DNA of 64,000 nt from an uncultured Gammaproteobacteria bacterium (GCA_913063125.1 CAJXZM010000008.1:1-64000); one strand, 5' to 3'; positions 56,301 through 64,000 are shown, counted from the stretch's first letter. Numbers and translations are program-made. Notes: generated from the letters alone by a model not told the origin.

Positions 56301-56482
56301 TTGTTCCTATTATGTTAGAAACCAGCTTACAGGCACAGTTTCTGATCCCTATGGTGACATCCCTTGCGTTTGGCGTGTTGATGGCAACATCAGTTACCTT
56401 GTTGTTGGTACCGACCCTGTATTTGATGGGGGAGCGGGTTAGGGCAGTAGTCGCAATAAGAAAAAATGGTGTTTATGGATGA
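53369..56482 (+). CDS. RND efflux inner-membrane transporter
   Basis: A 1037-residue pump of the AcrB/HAE-RND type with twelve predicted membrane helices in two halves and two large periplasmic loops. Visible: the start IIAWFIKNPIAANLLMLMIL, GIVVDDAIVVSE with the paired Asp residues of TM4 used for proton transfer, and the second-half motif GVVINDNLVLIDR where the first half has VDD. It forms a tripartite exporter with the adaptor gene just upstream (coordinated start and stop). The substrate is unknown; the position suggests the siderophore. Confidence 0.9.
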   Translation: MQGIIAWFIKNPIAANLLMLMILISGIAGLPDLNKEFFPAVNSNVIEIYVPYRGAGPREVEENISVRIEDAIHDLDGIDKIRSTARQGVGITLVEVASEVDSQYLLNKIKNRVDALTTLPAESEKPQIKEVVYSEPVLRLTLSGDASETTLKQYGEKIRNEMASLPHVSKVELKSTRPYEVSVEISEQTLRRYGLQFDQVVNSIRNQSLNLPAGAIRAEAGSIKLQTRGQAYTEGDFEDVVILRNSDGVLVRLGDIATVINGFEQIDSETHYNGKPAVFFRVLSINNPDILKTSESVQKYVEESAYNLPDGLTLSIWTDASFSFKGRIKTLVSNGIGGLVLVFLVLMLFLRPLLAVWVCVGIAVSFLGTLWLLPYTGISLNMLSLFAFLLILGIVVDDAIVVSESIYSRQQSGLVGDEGANVGVQSVYKPIMYAVISTMIAFVPMFFLVGDSADAAKSIPVVVLLTLTFSLVECLLILPSHLSKLRPIQAPTNGASKLFERARQACANGMEHFSTNFYRPILKKSLHWHWFTLAGFICVLMISFSIPAGGWLRMSFTPEVTSDQLKIRVVLPEGSPFSDTENLMKKIENAALRLQDEYRFPAVGESAGGSYISNILAWSNENTFSVLIALNRERRSEISAKKMITQWREYVGEIPSVESFDMAYTLNSTGKALQFVLSGPDKDALANVTNELKALLSRYPGVYDITDSMQTPRLEIELNLKPNAQTLEVELADIAAQVRQGFYGAEVQRIPLENEDVRVMVRYPKDERESADYLHNMWIRTKSGLEVPFDTVAEVSYVPSYQKIERIDRQRTLTVNAGMNNAEGDASKTVSAIMKEHAHGWQAQYPGLHISLEGEQKETGEFIDSLLVKVGQAILVIYALFAIAFRSYWQPVIILTAIPFGLMGAIVGHLVMGCDVSIFSMLGVVACTGVVINDNLVLIDRINQLRDSGVEITEALLQAGQDRFRPIVLTSITTFIGLVPIMLETSLQAQFLIPMVTSLAFGVLMATSVTLLLVPTLYLMGERVRAVVAIRKNGVYG

Positions 56483-56485
56483 GTT

Positions 56486-56527
56486 TTTGCCAATTAAGGT
56501 CGTTGAGTTACGACTTTGATTGGCAAA
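56486..56527. terminator. Hairpin between convergent RND and PepSY genes
   Basis: The 18-base arm 56486-56503 pairs with 56510-56527 with two non-Watson-Crick positions and a six-base loop, starting directly after the RND stop codon. TTTTT lies further downstream on the plus strand. Probable shared terminator. Confidence 0.6.
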
Positions 56528-56599
56528 GGTGAAATTTTTAGCGATATTATTTGATACTCTCATTCTAGTTTTAGTTAGATTTACATTGATTTAGTTAAA

Positions 56600-58369
56600 T
56601 CAGCGTAAATCTATAGTTTTATTCTCATCCGGTAACAAAGGCCAGGATGTTTTATAAAAGTTTCCTTCCCAATCCTCAATTGTTAGCCAAAGTTCTGCGT
56701 CTTCTTTAAGCTTTTGGGGTACCTGCATGTGAGCATGCAGGTTGCCGATAACGCCATGAACAACTGAGCCAGGGGCTCGAGTGGTGCGTGGTTTTTTAGG
56801 TTTAACATACATAAATTTTATTGCTTGAGGGTCACCTTCGGCAATGAATGCATTTAATGTTGTCATTCTTCCCGGTTGAATGGGGTTAAATTCTTTTTCA
56901 AGAGGCCCTAAAATGGCATTCAGAGATATGCGCCATGAGCCAATTTGTTGTTCGGTATATTTATATCCAGAATCGACTATACCTTCTTGTTGCAGTGAGA
57001 AACTGGTACTGATGCCATAACCAATAACGATGATAAAAAACCAATTAACGTATTTGAAACCCGACATTGGACCGCCCCAGGGGCGAATGAATAACCATGC
57101 TTTGTAGGCTTTTTGTTTTACATCGGGTGTTGTTGGTAGTAGTTTTTGTGTCGCAGATTTGGTGCGTTTATAAAAAATGATCATGCCAGATATAGAGAGC
57201 ACACACATCGCAGTACCGAACACAAACCAAACCAGTTTGACCAGAAAATCTCCAGTGCCGTCATACCCCCATGTGCCGTAGTGTAATGGCCCCATGGATA
57301 AATCGACACGTTTCACTGGTTGCATGTCCCCGGCAATTCGATGACCAATGATTTCGGCGGTATAAGGATGCACAAAGTAACGAGTGGAATACCTGTTAAC
57401 AAGCAGCTCGCGCTTGGTACCATAAACGGTATACGCCATACCATTATGCTGAGGGGGGTAGAGGTAGTTTATATGAAAATCAGGATCGTGTTCTTTTACG
57501 GCTTTAACAATTTCTGCCGAGCTCAGGGGAGTAGGGGCACCCTTACCCAATTTTTGTAAATCTTGGTTTGTTAATGCGGGGTCAATGACGTTATCAGGTA
57601 GAAACTGCGGGGCAGCATCAAGTTCGACCAACGGGTTTTGATAAAACCACCAACTGCCACTGACGCCAATGATTAATACAAACCACATGGACCATAGGCC
57701 GATAAACTTATGTAAGTCACCTAGCAGGATGCGTAACTTTGCGTTCCACCGGGGTAAGGTGAAGAATTCGCGCCAGAATCGTCGGTATGAGACCAGTCCA
57801 GAAATCAAACCAATCAAACATATAACACCAAATGCGTTCACTATTGCCCGGCCAACTACGGGTAAATACAGGCTACGGTGTAAGGACGCAAAAAATTCAC
57901 CTACCGTAATAAAATCTGTTATTCCTGTTACTTCGCCCGTGTAGGGGTTTACCCATGCTTTTTTGAAACTGCCATCAGGGAGGGTCATCACCGCTTGGGC
58001 TGCCGTTCGTTCCCGGTTACTTGCGGTAACGATGCCAACAAACCCAGTGCCTGGCATTGCTGCTTTTAAATGGTCAAATACTTCTCCCTCGTTGAGCTTT
58101 TCTCCTTCTGGAGAAACGCGTACTTCGGAGTATATGAGCCAATCAATCTCTTCCGCAAAAACAGCGATGGTTCCAGTAATTAACACAATACTAAAAATTA
58201 GCGATAATTTAAGACCTATAAAACTATGTACAAAATAGGCAGCTCGGTGGGCTGTTAATTTCTTTTTCTTCCGTACACGTGTTTTGGCTCCAGTATTGTC
58301 TAAGATTACCTCATTGCTTGCATCAGTTGAGGGTACAAAGTCAACGGTACTATCAGCTTTTGTATTCAC
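56600..58369 (-). CDS. PepSY-TM iron-siderophore reductase-like membrane protein (FpvG type, copy 2)
   Basis: A 589-residue inner-membrane protein of the PepSY-associated TM family (COG3182/PiuB), which includes FpvG, the reductase that frees iron from ferripyoverdine in the periplasm. It has a long cytoplasmic N-terminus (about 45 residues, basic KTRVRKKKK), then TM1 (LKLSLIFSIVLITGTIAVF), a PepSY periplasmic part (VMTLPDGSFKKAWVNPYTG), and further helices with conserved His: LHRSLYLPVVGR, GDLHKFIGLWSMWFV. The start is GTG with GGGAG, separated by one base from the preceding lipoprotein gene. It is clearly a paralogue of the gene at 62668. Confidence 0.85.
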   Translation of the reverse strand: MNTKADSTVDFVPSTDASNEVILDNTGAKTRVRKKKKLTAHRAAYFVHSFIGLKLSLIFSIVLITGTIAVFAEEIDWLIYSEVRVSPEGEKLNEGEVFDHLKAAMPGTGFVGIVTASNRERTAAQAVMTLPDGSFKKAWVNPYTGEVTGITDFITVGEFFASLHRSLYLPVVGRAIVNAFGVICLIGLISGLVSYRRFWREFFTLPRWNAKLRILLGDLHKFIGLWSMWFVLIIGVSGSWWFYQNPLVELDAAPQFLPDNVIDPALTNQDLQKLGKGAPTPLSSAEIVKAVKEHDPDFHINYLYPPQHNGMAYTVYGTKRELLVNRYSTRYFVHPYTAEIIGHRIAGDMQPVKRVDLSMGPLHYGTWGYDGTGDFLVKLVWFVFGTAMCVLSISGMIIFYKRTKSATQKLLPTTPDVKQKAYKAWLFIRPWGGPMSGFKYVNWFFIIVIGYGISTSFSLQQEGIVDSGYKYTEQQIGSWRISLNAILGPLEKEFNPIQPGRMTTLNAFIAEGDPQAIKFMYVKPKKPRTTRAPGSVVHGVIGNLHAHMQVPQKLKEDAELWLTIEDWEGNFYKTSWPLLPDENKTIDLR

Positions 58370-58370
58370 G

Positions 58371-59294
58371 CTAGACTCCCTGTGTTAAATATAGAGTTTT
58401 TGATGTCTCTTCCAGTGCTGATAGCGATTGCGCCCAGCGTTGTGTAAAAGACCCCGCTCTAAGCTTTGAAAAATCATCAATATGCCAAACGGTTATATGT
58501 TTGGATAAGTCGGATACAGTGGAGTGGCCTTTGGGTTTGTTGGAGATATATAACGTCTTAAACGTGTTCGATGTTGCTTCTTGAAGCGAAACTTCAGGTA
58601 GGAGCGTCGCCGCAGCGAGCCCGGACAGTTCTTGTTTGTTAATCGCCACCTGCATTACTTCGCTTGATTGCAGCAATAGATCGATATTGATTTGTATCGT
58701 TCGTAAGTTTTGTAACATGGATAAGGAATTAGTTTTTAACGCATGAATAGTAACTTTCTTGGTTTCTTTCTCTAAATCACTCTGCTCTATGATGGAAAGC
58801 AAATCTCGATGTACGATTCCAATCATCATCATTGCGTTGGCTGGACTAAGCCAAAAGTATGCGGGTAATCCTTCTGTTGGCGTAATTGCAACGCGTTCAC
58901 CACCAGGAATTAAGGCTTGTGCGGCATCAATGGGAATAACGCCAATGTTTGTTGTCCGCAGGGAAGGGTAAAGATTTATGGCAGGCCACACGGAACTCAT
59001 GCCTAAGGCAATGTCAGAATGAGGGAACGATTCAGTGGTTTGACGTTTTATCCAGCCGGGAATACGTTTAATGCTATAGCGTTTTGGAGCTAAGTGGTTG
59101 GCATCAATAATGGTGTTTTCGCAAAGCTCCTGAGCGATACTTGATAGAACAGGAACCACAGAACTCAGTGTTATTCGCGCGTCTTGTTTTTTAGTGATCG
59201 TTTTAGATGGTGTTTTTAGTGTGGAACATGCTCCAAAGTTACTGATGATAATCAATAAGATAAGGCGTCGAGTTAAGTGTGAAGTGAATATCAT
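58371..59294 (-). CDS. Periplasmic metal-binding-like lipoprotein (FpvF position)
   Basis: A 307-residue lipoprotein. ATG 59294 is chosen: GAGG lies at ideal spacing, and the N-terminus MIFTSHLTRRLILLIIISN ends in a lipobox (FGAC). Upstream in-frame codons overlap the permease gene. The body resembles a TroA/ZnuA-like cluster A-I binding protein (VVPVLSSIAQELCENTIID; WLSPANAMMMIGIVHRDLLS), but the clear His ligands of the partner protein at 60906 are not obvious. In the fpvCDEF operon a second binding protein, FpvF, has this place. Function as a second binding subunit is inferred from order. Confidence 0.6.
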   Translation of the reverse strand: MIFTSHLTRRLILLIIISNFGACSTLKTPSKTITKKQDARITLSSVVPVLSSIAQELCENTIIDANHLAPKRYSIKRIPGWIKRQTTESFPHSDIALGMSSVWPAINLYPSLRTTNIGVIPIDAAQALIPGGERVAITPTEGLPAYFWLSPANAMMMIGIVHRDLLSIIEQSDLEKETKKVTIHALKTNSLSMLQNLRTIQINIDLLLQSSEVMQVAINKQELSGLAAATLLPEVSLQEATSNTFKTLYISNKPKGHSTVSDLSKHITVWHIDDFSKLRAGSFTQRWAQSLSALEETSKTLYLTQGV

Positions 59295-59302
59295 ATAGTC
59301 CT

Positions 59303-60187
59303 CTATGCTGGCTTTAAGGCAAGTTGTCGATACAACAAGCAAACAAGAAACCAAGAACAAGCAAATAAGGTAATGGCTGGACCAGCCGAAACTGGCCACT
59401 GGCTATACATTGGGATCAGTACACCCAGAACAGATGAGCTACTGGAAAAGAAAATAGATAGAAATAGCAGTTGTTTGAGGTTTGTTGCAATGAGTCTCGC
59501 GCTTGCTGCGGGTATTAGCAGTAGGGCACCCACCAGTACAGCACCGATTATTTTTACCGAGGCGACGGTGATTAATGCGATCAAAATAACAAAGGCATAA
59601 TCATGTGCGCGCGTGTTAATTCGTTGGCTATGGGCTACTTCCGGAGAAATTGCGACGAGATAGGCGTGATTTCCATAGCGGAAACTTAGTAGCACTACAA
59701 TGCTACAAATAGTAAATAACATGATGAGATCGCCAACACTAGCCACGAGTATTGACCCAAACATTACCTGTTCAATTAAGTGAGCATTGATCTTCTTAGC
59801 AACGTAAAGTAGCAGTGCCGCCCCCATTGCTAACGCAAAAGAAAGAAAAACCCCAATGAGTGCATCATACGGAATAGTTGAGCGGCCCTTTACCCATTGG
59901 AGAAGTAGCGCAAAAAAGATTGAAAAGCTAAAGAGACTGATAAGGGGGGATTCTACTGGCTCCCCAAGCAAAATCCCGATACTGACCCCGGTTAATACAC
60001 TGTGTCCAACTGCCTCAGAAAGAAAGGCAAGTCGCTTCACAACAACCAGCGTGCCCAGTAGCCCGAGTAGCGGGCCAATCATGATGCTGGCAAAGAGTGC
60101 GTTGATCAAAAACTCATAGGCAAACATCTGAGGTAATAGGCCTTGATCGACTCCGCTAGAAAATAGTTCATACACTGTTGTCATCAT
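59303..60187 (-). CDS. Metal ABC transporter permease (ABC-3 family, FpvE-like)
   Basis: A 294-residue inner-membrane permease of the ZnuB/MntB family with about eight to nine helices. VVKRLAFLSEAVGHSVLTGVSIG is the coupling region to the ATPase, and GAVLVGALLLIPAASARL is the second family signature. The start ATGATG overlaps the ATPase stop by four bases. Expected to carry the iron (or a metal chelate) released from the siderophore across the inner membrane with the ATPase and binding proteins around it. Confidence 0.88.
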   Translation of the reverse strand: MMTTVYELFSSGVDQGLLPQMFAYEFLINALFASIMIGPLLGLLGTLVVVKRLAFLSEAVGHSVLTGVSIGILLGEPVESPLISLFSFSIFFALLLQWVKGRSTIPYDALIGVFLSFALAMGAALLLYVAKKINAHLIEQVMFGSILVASVGDLIMLFTICSIVVLLSFRYGNHAYLVAISPEVAHSQRINTRAHDYAFVILIALITVASVKIIGAVLVGALLLIPAASARLIATNLKQLLFLSIFFSSSSSVLGVLIPMYSQWPVSAGPAITLFACSWFLVCLLYRQLALKPA

Positions 60188-60909
60188 GTTACGAGTTCAC
60201 TTTGTTGGCTCCGCCAGCTGAGTAATGCGCTGGGAGAGTCAGACTTTGTCAGCTCCTTGTCGATCCAGTAGGCGAGATCGCAATGTTCATTCACTAAGTT
60301 CCAATCATGCTCGACCATTAAAATGGTGCCACCGGATTTATGGAAACGTGTTAGTAATTGGAGTGTGTCCTCACGCCCCTGGCGGTCAAGTCCGGTCATC
60401 GGTTCATCAAGAATCAATAGGCTAGGACTCTGTAATAGTGCGGTTGTTATCATTAATCGTTGTCTCTCTCCACCGGATAAATCCCCAATTTTCCTATCGA
60501 GTTTATCGGTAAGTTCAATATGTTTTAGTGCTTCTGTAATATTGCTGGGTAGGCTGCGTTTGAACCAGATTGGCTTTGAGGACAGTGACATTAACAAATA
60601 GTCGCGCACAGATATCGGTAAGCTGGTATCAAACGGCATCAATTGAGGGATGTAGCCGATACGTTGTTTTGCGTTCTTAGGTTGGCCCGTAGTCATTGGC
60701 CAATCAATATTGATTGTTCCAGTATGATTGTTTAATCCTAAGATGGTTTTAAGTAGCGTACTTTTACCACCACCGTTTGGCCCAAGGATACCGTGCCATT
60801 TGTTGGCTTCAAACTTACAAGAGATGTTTTGAAGTAATATTTGAGCGCCACTTTTAAGGGAGACTTTTTCTAATGAAATTGAGGGGCCGGGAAGGTTTTC
60901 GGGGATCAT
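60184..60909 (-). CDS. Metal ABC transporter ATPase (FpvD-like)
   Basis: A 241-residue ABC ATPase: Walker A GPNGGGKST near residue 43, Q-loop GYIPQLMPF, signature LSGGERQRLM, Walker B LLILDEPMTGLD, H-loop MVEHDW. It groups by content with ZnuC/MntA-type metal transporters. Overlaps the binding-protein stop (ATGA) and the permease start, which means a tightly coupled operon. Confidence 0.9.
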   Translation of the reverse strand: MIPENLPGPSISLEKVSLKSGAQILLQNISCKFEANKWHGILGPNGGGKSTLLKTILGLNNHTGTINIDWPMTTGQPKNAKQRIGYIPQLMPFDTSLPISVRDYLLMSLSSKPIWFKRSLPSNITEALKHIELTDKLDRKIGDLSGGERQRLMITTALLQSPSLLILDEPMTGLDRQGREDTLQLLTRFHKSGGTILMVEHDWNLVNEHCDLAYWIDKELTKSDSPSALLSWRSQQSELVT

Positions 60910-61841
60910 AGCGTGATTCTCCCTGCTGCATAGGTCAGGGCTGACACCAAAGTATCAAGATTATGGCTCATATCTTCAATGACAAGCTCTTCTCTATAGT
61001 CTCCATATGTCATATGGGAAAAATGAAATAAACGTGACTGTGTTTCTTTTTCAATAACCTTCACATATTGGTTAGCCATGTTTAATTCAGTAAATAGAAT
61101 ATGAACATTAACATCACGAATTTTATTGATGGTTTTCTGAAGTTGAGCGGCGCTAGGTGAAACGCCGTGTGCGGGTTCTACAACTGCCGAAACGGTCATG
61201 CCAAATTCTTGCAACAAATAACCGTATGCATTGTGGGTACTTGCTATTCGGATGTTGCTTAAATCTAAATCACGTAGTTTTATAGAAGCTTGGTTTTTGA
61301 TGTTGCGCAGTTTTTTTGCATAAATCCATGCATTTTTTATATAGAATTTTCCATTGTCGGGATCAACTTTAGCGAGCTGACGCGCGATTGTGTATATTTG
61401 ACGAATGGCTGCATCGATAGAAACAAAGGTGTGCGGGTTGTGCTTTTTTCCACCTGGTTTACTAATAAGAGGAACAGATTCATTGGAGTATATAATGTTG
61501 AGGTCTTTCAATTTTAGCTTTTTAAGCACATCAATGGCGAACTCATCGTGGCCGATGCCATTGACAACAATAGCATCCATGGATTGCAAGCGGTTAAGAT
61601 CGGCGGGGGATAACTTGTAGGCATGAGGGTTGAAACCGGCTTCGATAAGCGGAATGACATTGGCTTTATCGGCAACGATATTTTTTACGTAACTGTAATA
61701 AGGGTGCAGAGTGATCCCGATATTGATTTTTGCCGATGCAGAGGTAGACAAAAAAAGGAATGAAAATAGTACTATTTTCGTCAGATTGTTTTTCGAATCA
61801 GTGTTTGTGTGCATCTTTGGCATCCGGTTGTGATTTTCCAA
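60906..61841 (-). CDS. Metal-binding periplasmic protein (cluster A-I, FpvC-like)
   Basis: A 311-residue ZnuA/TroA-type binding protein. A signal peptide covers about residues 19-37 (IVLFSFLFLSTSASA). Metal ligands at the expected places: His in GFNPHAYKLSPADL, a second NPHTFVS, His in STHNAYGYLLQEFG, and an acidic FTELNMANQ. The His-rich loop of ZnuA is reduced to a KPGGKKH stretch, which argues against a zinc-specific protein. In P. aeruginosa FpvC at this place receives iron after reduction of ferripyoverdine. In-frame ATGs at 61823 and 61814 are alternative starts. Confidence 0.85.
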   Translation of the reverse strand: MENHNRMPKMHTNTDSKNNLTKIVLFSFLFLSTSASAKINIGITLHPYYSYVKNIVADKANVIPLIEAGFNPHAYKLSPADLNRLQSMDAIVVNGIGHDEFAIDVLKKLKLKDLNIIYSNESVPLISKPGGKKHNPHTFVSIDAAIRQIYTIARQLAKVDPDNGKFYIKNAWIYAKKLRNIKNQASIKLRDLDLSNIRIASTHNAYGYLLQEFGMTVSAVVEPAHGVSPSAAQLQKTINKIRDVNVHILFTELNMANQYVKVIEKETQSRLFHFSHMTYGDYREELVIEDMSHNLDTLVSALTYAAGRITL

Positions 61842-62337
61842 TACGTTGCCAATTTGAGTTGTGAGTTTGCTGGCAATTTTCTATGGAGAATGGCGAATTG
61901 TCATTGGCAACTCGCCACGAGATTTCAGGGGAGGTGCCAGGATCTTTTGCAGAAAAATGCAATTTGATTTGGTATGCAGGGATTAGGTCGATGGTTTCTG
62001 CAATTAAACAATGTGTGTCTTGTTGCCAATGAAGTTTTGTCATGTTGTCGAATTCATTTTCACTGAAAGGACTCAGCTTCATTTCGATCAAGGTATCAAG
62101 ATTTGGACGGGTACCCATGATTTCCTCATGCATAACAATTTCTTCTGCCGCATTACTTAATGCTACAAGGCTTTGGCGTAGGGCTTGTGGTGTTACATCT
62201 TGATGGTCTTGCACGGAAGGATAGAGGAGGTGTAATAGGGTGCTGGATATAGCGAGTATCGCCGCAAGGATAGAAAAAACAATAACATCCTCAGTTTTTC
62301 CGCTCCAGGGAGCTACCGTTTCGCTATTAAATTCCAT
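61798..62337 (-). CDS. Membrane-anchored protein of the iron-release operon (FpvK/FpvJ position)
   Basis: A 179-residue protein with one N-terminal membrane helix (DVIVFSILAAILAISSTLLHLL) and a periplasmic domain with a Cys pair (THCLIAE and IENCQQ) and a His-rich end. ATG 62337 overlaps the end of the preceding gene. Earlier in-frame starts at 62349 and 62382 overlap more. I do not recognise a function; it recalls DUF6162 proteins found near such operons, but this is memory. Its place between the small periplasmic protein and the FpvC-like gene matches FpvJ/FpvK of the Pseudomonas operon. Confidence 0.55.
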   Translation of the reverse strand: MEFNSETVAPWSGKTEDVIVFSILAAILAISSTLLHLLYPSVQDHQDVTPQALRQSLVALSNAAEEIVMHEEIMGTRPNLDTLIEMKLSPFSENEFDNMTKLHWQQDTHCLIAETIDLIPAYQIKLHFSAKDPGTSPEISWRVANDNSPFSIENCQQTHNSNWQRIGKSQPDAKDAHKH

Positions 62338-62653
62338 TAACTTCTTCATCCGATATTTCAAGAACGTGGCCTGGGCCTGCATCCATAATTATAAAATAGG
62401 CTCCAGAAGGAGGGGTGAAGCGATACATTGCGCTGTTGTCGGTGTGACCTTTGGCAACTTGCTCATCATCTTCTGAAAAAACTTCCATTACGACGTTGGG
62501 TGCTTTTGAGCGGTCTGAGAAGCTTGCTTCGCAGATAACTTGTTTAACGCTAGTATCCATTTTGCAATTAAGCACTGGATAATGGGCTTCTGCCGAACCA
62601 CAAAAAACGAAGAGCAACAATAAGTATTTGGGAGAAATAAAAGGTGATTTCAT
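62327..62653 (-). CDS. Small periplasmic protein of the iron-release operon (FpvH/FpvJ position)
   Basis: A 108-residue protein with a signal peptide (YLLLLFVFCGSAEA, cleavage before HYPVLN). The mature part is a small beta-type domain with two Cys (NCKMD, VICEAS) and GHTDNSAMYRFTPPSGAYFI, resembling the end of periplasmic DUF4198/NikK-type domains. It lies 14 bases after the FpvG-like gene. In P. aeruginosa small proteins FpvH and FpvJ lie here. Exact orthology not established. Confidence 0.5.
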   Translation of the reverse strand: MKSPFISPKYLLLLFVFCGSAEAHYPVLNCKMDTSVKQVICEASFSDRSKAPNVVMEVFSEDDEQVAKGHTDNSAMYRFTPPSGAYFIIMDAGPGHVLEISDEEVNGI

Positions 62654-62667
62654 TTAAGGTTCCTTAT

Positions 62668-64000
62668 TTAGCCGGGATAGCTATTATCCTTGTTGTTGGT
62701 TTTTTGGGTTGCTAGTTTTTCTTGTATTCGCAGGTCAATGGTTTTTAGTCCATCCGGCATCAGAGGCCAGGAAGTTTGGTAGAAGTTACCTTGCCAGTCT
62801 TCAATTGTTAGCCATAATTCTAAGCCTTCCTTGAGTTTTTTCGGAACGGGCATGTGGGCATGCTGGTTACCAATTGTTCCATGAACCACGGAGCCTGGAG
62901 CCCTGGTAGTGCGTGGCTTTTTGACGTTAACGTACATGAACTTTATTGCTTTTGGATTGCCGTTTTCTATATAGGCGTTAAGTGTGGTTTGTCGACCTGC
63001 TTGAATCGGGTCCATATCTTTTTCAAGTAGCCCTAATGTAGCGTTTAGAGAGATTTTCCAATCACCAAGTTGCTGGGATGCGTATTGATAACCCGACCCA
63101 GAGGTGCCTTCGCTTTGAAGTTTAAAACCAATATTGATGCCTATGAAAATAACTATAATAAACGCCCAGTTTACGTATTTGAGCGCCGACATTGGGCCAC
63201 CCCAAGGCCGAATAACATTCCATACCTGTTGGAGTTTTCTTTTCTTGTTGTCTTTTGGTAAAAGTTTTTGCGTAGCGGATTTAGTTCGTTGATAGAAAAT
63301 AATCATGCCGGATATCGACATGATACTCATGGCAAGGCCGAAGAAAAACCAGATGCATTTTACAATCAGATCGCCCCAACCGTCATAGCCCCATGTGCCA
63401 TAGTGAAGAGGGCGCATAGACATATCAATACGGGTCAATAGAGGAACGTCTTCCGCTAATCTAGAGCCAATGATGACCCCTGTATAGGGGTGAACAAAAT
63501 AGCTGGCATCCCATTTGCTGGTCAGTAAGTCTTGCTTAGTACCCCTGACGGTATAGGCCATGCCATTGTGTTCCGGAGGGAATAGTAAATGGGCAGTAAA
63601 GTCTGGGTCGTGTTTTTTTATAGAAGCAACAATGTCACTAGCCCGTAGCGGTGTGGGAATGTGAGTGCCTAACTTATCCAAATCACTTTGATCAAGAGCA
63701 GGGTCAATTGTCTTGGCGGGTAGAAATTGAGGGGTAATGTTGTATTGGGTGAGGGGGTTTTGGTAGAACCACCAACTTCCGGTAACACCAATAATGAGTA
63801 CAAACCAAAGGGACCATAACCCTAAAAATTTATGCAGGTCGCCAAGAAAAATCCTGGATTTTACATTCCAACGTGGAAGTGTAAAAAATTCTTTCCAGAA
63901 CTTTCGATATGAAATTAATCCCGTTATTAGACCGGTTAAACATAGCAGGCCAAACACGTTTACCAAAGAACGCCCGATAAGGGGCATAAATAAGTTTCTA
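62668..64000 (-). CDS. PepSY-TM iron-siderophore reductase-like membrane protein (FpvG type, copy 1), partial
   Basis: At least 443 residues, open at the window edge. The frame continues past the internal ATG at 63987 and reads NLFMPLIGRSLVNVFG, lining up with SLYLPVVGRAIVNAFG of the copy at 56600, so about 145 N-terminal residues lie outside. Conserved helices and His residues match throughout (GDLHKFLGLWSLWFV, HYGTWGYDGWGDL, RPWGGPMSALKYVNW), as does PGSVVHGTIGNQHAHM near the end. Expected role: electron transfer across the inner membrane to reduce ferric siderophore. First visible gene of the minus-strand operon. Confidence 0.87.
   Translation of the reverse strand, partial: RNLFMPLIGRSLVNVFGLLCLTGLITGLISYRKFWKEFFTLPRWNVKSRIFLGDLHKFLGLWSLWFVLIIGVTGSWWFYQNPLTQYNITPQFLPAKTIDPALDQSDLDKLGTHIPTPLRASDIVASIKKHDPDFTAHLLFPPEHNGMAYTVRGTKQDLLTSKWDASYFVHPYTGVIIGSRLAEDVPLLTRIDMSMRPLHYGTWGYDGWGDLIVKCIWFFFGLAMSIMSISGMIIFYQRTKSATQKLLPKDNKKRKLQQVWNVIRPWGGPMSALKYVNWAFIIVIFIGINIGFKLQSEGTSGSGYQYASQQLGDWKISLNATLGLLEKDMDPIQAGRQTTLNAYIENGNPKAIKFMYVNVKKPRTTRAPGSVVHGTIGNQHAHMPVPKKLKEGLELWLTIEDWQGNFYQTSWPLMPDGLKTIDLRIQEKLATQKTNNKDNSYPG

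Noticed and set aside
56560-56600. Second MarR-type operator (TTTAGTTAG and TTTAGTTAAA near 56570-56596)
   Set aside because: The half-sites are in direct rather than inverted orientation and lie at the 3' ends of two convergent genes, where no promoter is expected.
1-64000. CRISPR arrays, tRNA or rRNA genes, prophage
   Set aside because: No regularly spaced repeats, no cloverleaf or rRNA sequence and no phage structural genes were seen on reading both strands.

Overview
The window looks like chromosome from a low-to-mid GC gammaproteobacterium, probably marine. That is inferred from the gene content (BtuB/TonB receptors, LysR and MarR regulators, a pyoverdine-style siderophore locus, RND efflux) and from base composition; no rRNA or other taxonomic marker is present. 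Most of it concerns acquiring cobalamin and iron, preceded by an unusual purine-nucleoside locus and a small patch of broken mobile elements.

1-9.1 kb: a nucleoside hydrolase (minus strand) lies opposite a LOG-family phosphoribohydrolase fused to an RpiA-like domain and an 1851-residue fusion of a nucleoside hydrolase domain with a complete eukaryote-style xanthine dehydrogenase (2Fe-2S, FAD and molybdopterin domains). The LOG-RpiA gene is split by a -1 frameshift exactly at a G GGG GGC heptamer. Together these proteins could take purine nucleosides and nucleotides to free bases and on to urate, but the fused hydrolase and the RpiA-like domain have both lost expected active-site residues. 9.4-11.1 kb: an SRPBCC protein and a LysR regulator, divergent, with a perfect 21-bp inverted repeat between them.

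11.1-13.7 kb: mobile-element wreckage (5' part of an IS110 element with its structured leader, an IS6-family 5' end, a second 83-bp IS6 end relic, a GGDEF fragment), plus a STAS-like small ORF and a periplasmic binding protein. 13.7-20.1 kb: a cobalamin riboswitch followed by btuB, btuF, btuC, an unrecognised gene and btuD. 20.1-21.5 kb: a MarR regulator with a palindromic operator, an NnrU-family membrane protein and a small hypothetical protein.

21.6-24.1 kb (minus strand): nickel superoxide dismutase, a broken class II fumarase gene and pseudoazurin, with Fur-like boxes before sodN and before the pseudoazurin gene. These proteins carry no iron, so this looks like an iron-sparing set. 24.2-52.1 kb: a siderophore locus. 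Minus strand: siderophore-interacting reductase and IucB-type acyltransferase. Plus strand: PvdE-type exporter, ornithine N5-monooxygenase, MbtH, TonB receptor and a 6577-residue five-module NRPS. The divergent region carries one TAAAT-N16-CGT box on each strand, the pattern used by the iron-starvation sigma factor PvdS. The NRPS reads X-Ser-D-X-D-Ser-X, where the three X adenylation domains share one binding-pocket code. With X as N5-acetyl-N5-hydroxyornithine this gives a trihydroxamate, hexadentate siderophore.

52.2-64 kb: an RND adaptor/pump pair, then on the minus strand an operon in the order PepSY-TM reductase, small periplasmic protein, membrane-anchored protein, metal-binding protein, ATPase, permease, lipoprotein and a second PepSY-TM reductase. 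This matches the fpvGHJK-fpvCDEF system that reduces and releases iron from ferripyoverdine in the Pseudomonas aeruginosa periplasm, but with the reductase duplicated. The last gene runs off the window.
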